Positions 55,354 through 64,000 of a DNA stretch of 64,000 bases are shown in pieces; position 1 is the stretch's first letter; the number at the start of each line of letters is the position of its first letter. A program made the translations under genes and the position numbers. Origin of the DNA: Varroa destructor (taxonomy: Eukaryota > Arthropoda > Arachnida > Mesostigmata > Varroidae); assembly GCF_002443255.2 (NCBI RefSeq), contig NW_019211455.1:4074597-4138596 (forward strand), written 5' to 3'. A model generated the notes under the pieces. That model was not told the origin of the DNA, did no database searches, and saw only the letters and a list, made by a program, of their open reading frames with translations.

Positions 55354-55428
55354 GGTACGCAATGAGGTGCGCATCGAGCGATATAGAATCAACAACCAAC
55401 TTCACCACCAGTCGCCTGCGGCTAACTA
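55354..55428 (+). CDS. candidate short terminal exon
   Basis: Not recognised. After CATACACTCACACAG, 24 codons run in phase 0 to TAA (RNEVRIERYRINNQLHHQ). The acceptor tract is A/C-rich and weak. No upstream exon with a matching phase and donor was found nearby, so this is offered only as an alternative 3' end for the island. Confidence 0.12.
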
Positions 55429-58400
55429 ATGCTCGGCGCGGGCAGCAATGACGATGGTTGGTTGACTAGTCGGAGCATGACGGCAATGAACGGTAACGGA
55501 CGACGGTGATAGGCACGCGTTCTGCCTTCACGGATACTGGTCTATGGGGGTGCGTACTGTAATATTCGCAACATGTCATAACAAAGGAAAGATCATAAAT
55601 CGGCAACTTGGCGGCGCAGAGGACATCCAATTATCAGAATAACGACAGAAATTGCAGGTGGCAAAAACTGGAAAAAAATCAACTAAATAACCTCAATAGC
55701 TATTCTGCGCGTCAACGTAACTCTGATTTATTTACTGATCTATTTATATATATATATATATATAGATATGAAAATGTGTAGCAACACGTATGTTTTTCGT
55801 TTAATTGTTAAGGGTGGGGCGTATGGGGATATTACTGGAATGAGCGCTGAGTTGTTTGCACCGAGGACTCCTTTTCATGTTGTGTTGAGAGCGAGTCAGG
55901 CTTCGGGACCTAAGAGAAGGGTCACAAAAGGTCGACAGGAGGGAGGGCATTATGTGGTGATTGCTACCACTGGGGCAAAGTAATTGTTCTGTGTGTTGCT
56001 ATCCTAATCGCTGTTCATTTGCTAACATGTCAATTGCCCTGACGTCAGCAAATACATAACTATGTATTTGTTTCATGTTTCAAAAAAACTATTCACTTTT
56101 ATTTAGTAAATAAATGATAGTACACGTTTTTGGTCGATACAATATAATACGGTGTACAAATGTATCGATGCTAAGCATGCGAGATACGCAACGTCCTCCT
56201 AAGTATCGTGCACTGACAAAAATGACGAAATCATCTTTAGCCCTACGAGTTGACTGTATTTGTTATAAGACAGGTAGACAGATTTACTTAGCGCTGGTAC
56301 CACATCGCCTTACGAATACGATAACGAAGGGTTGCATGGTCGACTATAAGGCAGTTTTACAGAAATGCTACCCAAATAACACACACTCGGTGAAAAGAAA
56401 GAGGAACAGGAAGACACCTTGAAGCATGCAGAATACATAATCATCGTTTTCGGGGATTACAAGAGGGGCAAAAACGGGTCACTTTTTGTTTGATACACGC
56501 CAGCGATAACAGTCGGCAAGTCTCTCCCTTGCCAGTGTGTCCTAAATGACGGTGGATGCACCTCTCTAAAGCTATTGTTTTAGCTTTGAGAAATTTCTCT
56601 CTTTTAATGTGACTGGCATGTTATTGGAAGGTGCAGTCCACGCAGTTAGTTATGCTACAACATCATGACTATCCTCACTTGTAACTCCTGCTACTGGTAC
56701 TATTATTACTGTAATAACTTTATAACATTTAACTTTTTTTTTTTGTTGTCAAATGACATCATAGTACTAAGTTATCTGCTTCATTAAACGTATAGTTATT
56801 ATGGTAAGGCCATGTACGGCTGTGTGACATTTCGGCCAAGGAGCACAGACGATAACTTCAGTCCTTTTCGGGGTTGGATAGGAATCGAAAAAGATGCTAC
56901 GGATTGCCCCGTATGTTCACCAAACTACATTGTCACGGAGGACACTCATTAGTGGCCCCACTTTACCACCCACATCCGCCTACACACGTTACTTGTTGAC
57001 TAGCCAGCCGCTAACGTCTCAGAAATATCGCACTGTAACCTGCGAAAAGATAGAGATAATCAGTGTTCCTTTATTCTTCGTCGTGCCGTTTTCAGAACAG
57101 GGAAAACGGTGACACATGGTAGACAATTCTGGGCGTGGTCCTATTGATATTGAACGCAAGGAACGGATGCCGCATAGTAGCAGCGCTTCTACCTATTGAT
57201 CGTCAATTTTTTTTTAGAAATTTCACCACAACGGTGTAAGTCTCTATGGGATTGGTTCTACGGATAGATATACATTATGGATGAATAAATACCACACACA
57301 CTGGCGCTTTTTGACCACGGGCCGCTTTACGCTAAAGCATTGCCTTCAATCAACATGGCGATACATAGGGAACAAAAGTCCGCCCCGCTCCAGTGGGTCA
57401 GATAGGACCGCCATTGTAAGATCGATATATAGGAATGCGCTGCGTATTTTAAGCGCGGTCAATAATTTAGCGTAGGTTGAGCCAGGCAAAAAGGGCCCTC
57501 AAACTTTTACCGATTCAGATGCCACGTCTTTCCATTTATATCACCGAGTATACTAGCTTGAAGGTGTTGAATCTTCGGTAATTTTTCACCACTAAGTTGA
57601 TAATAGTTATCTGAAGAATAGAAATTGCTGAGTGGAACTTGCTTAGCTTATAAACCGTTACTATTTTAGCAGAAAGAGGACTCCGGGCACGAATCTGTTC
57701 ATGGTATTTATTCAAAGCCATCGGTACACTCAAATCGCCCCGGTTGAACCTGTATTTTATTTCAATAGGTAACACGATAGATGCGTTTAGTGACTGCATT
57801 ATTATTCATTAAAATCTCATCAATCGATGTATATGGCAGGCTATTTGTGGCTGAACGTTTTAGACAGCTACTGCCACATTCTGCCAGAGCGGCTCAGATA
57901 AAAAATTGCAAAAACCATATCATCTATCAACAGGGACACGTTGGCCGCGAATGCCTGTTCGTCCGAAACTTTTCCCTCAAACTCGTGAAGCCGCAGGACG
58001 TCCGCACTAACGATCGTTAGATTTCCCTGTTACTGACAGCACTGACTTCGCAACCCAAGACAGGTGTGGCATCCGAAGTAAAAATCGGAAAAAAAAACAA
58101 AAAGCAACCGCCCCCACCCCAGTGGATAGTGGAATTGCGCAGAAATACGGCATCGGTCCCATTCACGAGCTAAGAAGCGAGGCCGCGTACAGCCTTTCGT
58201 ATCTTTAGCTCGAAACCAGAAACAAACGATGCTGAAGTTGAAGATGATGTACATAAATGGGTGCTACTTTGTGATGCTTTTCGCCATCTCTTGTTAGTTA
58301 TCTGCATGACCGTCTGTAATCGATGGCATCGAACACATGAGTAATTCTTTTGGGGACAAATGATAGCTAACGAGTATTCCCTGTATAAATATGTTTCTAA

Positions 58401-58970
58401 GGTTGCATACATGCTTCGATCGCCGGTATGGATATTTTATCGAAGATATCTGTAAAAATAGTGTTCGAATGCCCTTATTGAAGGCCACGTACACGGGACC
58501 ACTGAACACCTATTGTATCCCGTAGACGAATTTCTTTGTTGATCGCGGCGCTTATTTAAAGCTCGCGCTTTTATCTGATTTAAATGAAACTGATTTTTAT
58601 CGCTGCGAGGCAGCACTAGCTACATAAATTAGAGTGTCCGGCCAGGTATGTTTAACCACAAAAATGGGTTTAGCTGGGGAAACAGACCCAAATACTTTAA
58701 GCCACCTTCGGAATTTGGTAGCTTTAATGGCCATTCTAAATTGTCGTCTATATAATGTCATTAAAATATTTATCTGTGTTTTCCAAGACTATAGTAATTG
58801 GCTGCATCGAAGTCTGGTACGTGCGTATGGACATATCATATATCATTCGGTCCGTCTGATTTTTCATTCATTTGGGAAACATTGTGCTTTTTTAACAATG
58901 ATTGTGCGCACGATTCATTGATTATTGCGTCGCCGTCATGATTTCCCGGACTTCTCTTACATACCCACAG
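55429..58970. other. no supported gene; AT repeat
   Basis: Contains an AT repeat at 55745-55764, then short forward frames at 55768-55983 (G-rich) and 56114-56422 (basic, 102 codons) that I cannot support with splice sites. The rest is AT-rich and unremarkable. Confidence 0.38.
55745..55764. repeat. (TA)10 microsatellite
   Basis: Simple TA repeat immediately upstream of a GA-rich, open forward stretch. Confidence 0.9.
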
Positions 58971-58997
58971 GTACGTTCATCTATTGACAGTTTTCAG
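58971..58997 (+). CDS. candidate 27-nt microexon
   Basis: Not recognised. Acceptor CTTCTCTTACATACCCACAG is followed by 27 nt and a TTTTCAG|GTAATG donor. Phase 0 gives nine codons, VRSSIDSFQ. The 3' end of the exon is itself acceptor-like (GACAGTTTTCAG directly before GT), so this could equally be a recursive splice site. Length is a multiple of three, as expected for a skippable microexon. Confidence 0.25.
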
Positions 58998-59464
58998 GTA
59001 ATGATATGATAAATGATTAGTGAATACAGGTGATAGCAGAAATACGACCGTTCTGCAAGATGGGACATTGAACGGCTCACCGCTACTTCGGGAGGCTGAG
59101 ACAGGGTGGGGTGGATGGGGGGTGGGGTGAAATGGAACGATACCGAAATAGCTGCGTACGAACATGTCGCGCAGACATTGACGGCAAGCTTGTTACAGCC
59201 CTTTTCGGTACTAATGCGTCCCCGGTTAACAGTAGGTTCCTCCTCGACAGAGAAGGTATATAATCTTTGAGCGGAACGTGGACGTCGATGAGAAACAGAA
59301 CTCTCATCTCGTTGAGGATTACCGAAAAATAGATCAATTAGTGTCCAAGCAGCGTTCCCGAAACGTCGACCCTAGTCGAACTGCGCCGATGTCAACCTCT
59401 CTACGCTGGCTACCACAGATCTGGCGTATCCCTTGAACAAGTGGCAAGCACCATCTGATAATGA

Positions 59465-59698
59465 AAAGACGTTATTACCGCCAAGTCCAAGAAACACAAC
59501 AGAGGACCTATCATCCGTATCACATGTGAACATTGTGTCGTATGTTTTGACGGCGCTGAGATTCGTTCAACAACTCTGGCTGCTATTTTTCATGCAGAAC
59601 TAATCAGACGAAAAGACGAAGCGACTGCGACGCTTGTACAACGGCTACACCGATTGTTCGATACGGACTGTTGTCTATCGCCTCCTGATGACAAATTG
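59465..59698 (+). CDS. open frame ending at a GTGAGG donor, uncertain
   Basis: Not recognised. After three consecutive in-frame stops (TGA TAA TGA, 59456-59464) the frame is open for 78 codons to AATTG|GTGAGG. It includes a Cys pair (TCEHCVVCFD) and a charged helical part (LIRRKDEATATLVQRLHRLF). No good acceptor follows the stops. An overlapping frame is also open for about 75 codons and ends in a hydrophobic stretch. Confidence 0.14.
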
Positions 59699-60943
59699 GT
59701 GAGGATTGCTGCCTATCTCCACCTCCTTCCTTTAATATGTTCCTTCCCAAACGGTAAAACGGCGACATCGGCACAATAGCTAGGACCCCCAATTCAGGAC
59801 TTGACTCATCAGGATTCGGTGCTGATTACCGTGCTGGTGCTATCTGGGGTCGCCAGTGGTAGCAGGCACGAATCCATACAGACGCAGCCGACATACTTGT
59901 CCACGCGGTCCTATTCAGTGATGCTTTAGTATCGACGATGGATACCGATCAATGTAAAGTATAGCAATTTCATTGACGATAATAATTATAACGTTTAGCA
60001 GATAAGGAGGCAGCTAGGAGCATTTCAATATGAATGGAACAGCTTACAGTCTGTTAACTTGGATTGCTGCAACGATGATGTTTGGGTTCCCAAGCCTTTC
60101 GATTCAGAAGGCACGATGCGTAACATTTAGTAGCCTATGTAGATTATCCATGTTAAACCTAGCGCCAAATAAGTTCAGCCGATCGGGTGATCCGATTTTT
60201 GCTGCAAATCTGTTCCTTTTCTCGTTTTACAGTTTAAATACGCAGTCTTCCCCTTCATTGAGTGAGATCTCATCCACTTCGTCATCCGTGCACTTTCATT
60301 TATTATCGGAAAATTCCGTCTCTATTATTATTTACTATATAATCGTATCGAGAACATTATTTTCTTAACTTAATAATAATAGCAACAAGAAGAAAATAAT
60401 AAATAAAGAAAATAATAAAAATCGACCAAGCATTGCAGATCATTAGAATCTTTATCGCAGTAAATCAAATCCGGCCTGGCAAATAGTGCCACGGCCAAAG
60501 TACCAGTGCTTTCTCATGCATGTACTCTTTGTTAAGGACACTGTAGGGCCTCTTTTATTTTTTCAATATCCATACACGGTGTCTTTCTACTGATAAAATA
60601 TTTCTCTTTTATGTATCGCAAAAAAAAACAGACTAAAAATTCTAAGTTACGCTAGCGCTTCATTTCTTGCCTTAGCTTTTCTTATTATTACCACTGCATC
60701 CTGTTGTTTTGTCTCCTGTTTCCATTAGATAATAATAATAAAAAAATAGGAGAGAATCATTCATTTTATTATCTATATACTCGCGCCGAACAAACTCAGT
60801 TCGCTCTGCACGTAAATAGATGTTCGTAGAAAAATCTAGCGAGCTCCCATATTGGGTTGTTTTCGGATGTTATTTTCATCGACTTTAAGAAAAAAGGGGC
60901 GGCATTTTGTACTGTGTCTGCTCGCCCTTCGTTTTTGACCATA

Positions 60944-61171
60944 ATGAACTCCGAAGCATTTTATGACGTCTTCGAAGTGGACAACATAGACAACTCACAA
61001 AGTCTTCGCTCTAAGTTTCTGGTGTCTAATCGAGATTCTGTTCGGAAGCCTAATGCTTCAACGTTGAAAAGTCTGAATGCCGTCGGGCGCCTTGTGCCCT
61101 CGGCAACTCAGCGCAACCCGCGCGCACCATCAACAACTGGGGCAATCCTCGGATTTTGTCGTCCTCCCTAA
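60944..61171 (+). CDS. ATG-initiated ORF of 75 codons, uncertain
   Basis: Not recognised. ATG at 60944 starts MNSEAFYDVFEVDNIDNS, continuing polar and basic to TAA. The frame is open upstream to about 60857. A C-rich tract follows the stop. Chance length and no splice support beyond a weak upstream AG. Noted for its acidic start and regular composition. Confidence 0.18.
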   Translation: MNSEAFYDVFEVDNIDNSQSLRSKFLVSNRDSVRKPNASTLKSLNAVGRLVPSATQRNPRAPSTTGAILGFCRPP

Positions 61172-62766
61172 ACCTTCAACTCCCTCCCCAAGCAGTAAAA
61201 ACATGTAATTATGATGTTTCCGTTGAACTGATTGCACAGTATAGCCGGGTTGAAGTGCCTTTCGGCTGTCGCTGTCAAAGTTCATAATCGTCATTTGCCT
61301 GGCAGAAAGTTTGGTATTCGAGCGTCATCAAATTGCCAAATGTAGCAGAAGCTAAATCCATCTAAGAACAGCAGTTGTGAGTAAACGAAAACTATCGTTC
61401 CTACGTACGACCGGTATCGATTGGTAGTGGTCGGCGTTATTACCAAATCCTCATAAAATCCTCCTCCGATATGTATAGAAGCACGAACAAAATGGCTGAC
61501 GTTACCGAGCGTTACAAAAGAAGGCTAACGAAGTGGCGATAAACACAACAGACGTTAGTTACGTGCCCGGAGACTTATAAGTACATTGTTGAAGCCTAGG
61601 ATATTATCTGTGTAGACGTTACATGCTTTGATTTATACAAGATTGCTCGGTTTCATCGATTCAATTACTTTCTGCCAGCAGAAACCAGATGAGGCTTGTC
61701 ATTCACTGTTCAGTACACTTTGGTTTCAGCATGTGCGTTTCGTCGTCTTGATCAAAGATGCTTCTTTCTTTCTTTTTTTTTTTTCTTCTTCTTCTTCTAT
61801 TCAGCACATGTGTAGCTCGACAAGCGAGGTTTGTTGATTTTCTAGGTACTACGTTGTTGTTACTACGATGTAGACAACACATCTTCTATCCGCACTGCCA
61901 GAAATTAACAAAACACAATAATAAAAAGTTCGTTATCTCTATGATTAAGTACTTTATTCAAGTATTTTATTAATTTGTACTAGGTACTATACGTAGAGGC
62001 AGCGCCAGATGGGCTGAGACACCGTCACCGAGAAAGCACATGTCCACCAGATTTCAATGATAAGCAACGTACGTATGCAAAACAATCATTAAATAGCCTT
62101 ATTTATGGTTAACTTTCACATGGGTCAGCCGTTAGATAATCAAGCAATTAAAAACAACGGGTTTATGTCTTTAGTCGCAGCTGCCGGTTCTATGGGTAAC
62201 TTCTAGTTTTAGTGGCTCGCAGAGCTTTACTTATAACAACCGAGGTAACAGCGAGAGCGCAGTGGTATGCACTGCGGGCTCATTTAAAAACTGCACATTT
62301 TTTTTTTTTCCAAAAATGTCAAAGCTGAGTACTATACCCGGTCCAATCAAACTTTACCTTATTCACATGCCACGTCTGTCTGACCGGCGTGGGCATAATA
62401 AAAAAAATCAGTCATTTTTGCTCCCCGTAGGAACGCTTTTTTCATCTAGATGCTACTGCTTGGCTGAGTTTTATTGTATGATAGCACTAGTATAAATCAT
62501 AACCATCACGAATTTGAGATACACTTGCCTATTAATCAAGTGTATTACTGTCATTAAATTACTCATCAGAAGTGACTATATTATATATATATAAACCGCC
62601 AATACAATTTATATATGTCTTCAAGCATTTCACGTCCGGCTCCGGCACACTTTATTTGTCCAATGTTAACGCGTGCTGAAAATCTCTCTGTGTCTGTGAC
62701 GGCAGCTAAAATAGATGACCGATGTCGCGAGCCGACTTGACTCAAGTAATTAAACGTAATCAACAA

Positions 62767-62816
<50 letters not shown>

Positions 62817-64000
62817 TGTTTGGGCGAAGACTCCACCGCTTTGGCAGTCGCGTGCAAAAACATGCCCCACTACCTCATCAGTATGTAGAGCTACACCTAC
62901 TATATTCTTCTAATTGCAGCTTCTGCTACTGTTGAATAATGTTATAGTAAATTGCTTTCAATTAGCGAGTAGGTGAAGGTGCTTGTATATCGTAACTTTG
63001 AAAGAGTTACGATAATAGCGGCATCATTAGCAATGACAAGAGCCGTTCGTATGCTTTGCACGGAGACACCAAAGGGTTTCGTTTGACCTAGACAACATTT
63101 CCACCTGAACGCAAGCCTATTTGAACGTACATATAAACGTGCTCGATCTCTTCCTTCCAAATGGACATAAACAAGCCCTATGGCAAACGCAATCAAATTG
63201 CACCCGGCAGCAACAGGTACAACAACTATTTATAGCACGGAGGCAAAGTGTTTCCGGCAGTGAGTAGATGAACGGGGGCAAATTTGCCTAAAATTCACAT
63301 TTGCACCAATTTACAACGAATCCATTAATAAATTATGGGTGTTTGCCTACTACCAGCTATCAGGAACTAGCGGTGGCAGAACAGCACCAGCTTCAATACA
63401 CTAATAACAGTGTTATCCTTGTAATGTCGATCAGTGATCGACGGACGCATATAAATATCGCTCTTTGTCCTAGTCATCTTTTTCGTCCTTTTTATCACTC
63501 GTCGTCGTTGGGTCGATTGGCGTCGATTGACCTCCATTACAAAGTCCACGTTACCACTGTTGTTGTTGTTGTTGTTGAGGGAATGACAACTGGTCATGAT
63601 GGTTCTTCATTAGGATGCGCGCGCAGACACGCGCGGCCAATCAAAGCTGATTTCAATGGCTCAGCGACCTCGTCGTCGTAGCAACGTTGCACTTTATCGT
63701 TTTACTACGACTCTTATGTCCATTGCTGTTATGATCAGGATAGTTATTATGTCTTTATTATGATCGTCGAAACGGTTACTGCTGCGACGGTGGCGGTACA
63801 CTTATTAAGAAGATGACAGAAAAACCCCTTCGTTGTTGGCCGGTGACGTCGCGACCTATTGCGCGGTCCGTGCAACGCCTGCCAGTGACTCCTCATCACA
63901 AAACCAGCGACAACGACCATGTGAAATCAAAAGAATATGAAATTTATGTGACACAACAACAGCTGCTGCTGCTGCTGCAGCGCCACGATTATAACCGGGT
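61172..64000. other. no supported gene; AT and TTG repeats
   Basis: Holds a T10 plus TTC run (61771-61797), a T10 run near 62300, the (AT)20 repeat, a TTG run at 63561-63578 and a CTG/CAG run at the very end (63963-63978). Forward frames at 61628, 62262 and 63301 are short. Confidence 0.38.
62771..62811. repeat. (AT)20 microsatellite
   Basis: Twenty uninterrupted AT units plus one base, the longest AT repeat here. Self-complementary and able to extrude as a hairpin. Confidence 0.97.

Overview
The window reads as nuclear DNA of an invertebrate animal, most likely an arthropod (a mite or other arachnid would fit, but no gene identifies the taxon). The reasons are microsatellites every few kilobases (TAC, GATC, TG, AC, AT, TTG, TCGG), CG-rich patches in an otherwise AT-leaning background, and spliceosomal splice motifs, with no bacterial operon structure. 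I recognised no protein family, tRNA, rRNA, CRISPR array or complete transposon. Open reading frames match chance: with stop codons at about 0.058 per codon I estimate roughly 200 random stop-to-stop frames of 60 codons or more in 64 kb, and a longest near 150 codons. The few longer ones contain homopeptides from microsatellites. Any genes must therefore be short exons in long introns.

I read both strands for exons bounded by a good acceptor and donor with at least one open frame and compatible phase. Every coding call below is such a candidate, and a fair number are probably chance, so confidences are low. Layout: a reverse-strand chain (2,232-6,929) with a possible membrane segment; forward candidates at 5,333 and 8,373-9,054 and isolated ORFs to 10,819; a textbook recursive-splice motif at 12,294; forward terminal exons near 15,531-15,847; a reverse pair at 16,836-17,995; a 46-unit TAC repeat at 17,297.

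The best multi-exon model is forward, 28,557-34,947: six pieces join in phase from ATG to stop (181 codons), one intron being only 58 nt. Further candidates lie at 35,851-36,126 (+), 39,050-39,120 (-), 44,444-44,498 (-), 49,604-49,759 (-), and 50,851-53,390 (+), where a charged coiled-coil-like exon at 52,075 is the single most convincing piece.

Non-coding structure is clearer: an exact 85-bp tandem duplication (42,921-43,090), a diverged direct repeat pair about 960 bp apart (32,366 and 33,327), four good stem-loops, a self-complementary GATC array and three GC-rich islands. None amounts to a recognisable new biological system. The observations most worth testing are the phased gene model, the recursive splice site, the exon with an in-frame TGA, and the exact tandem duplication.
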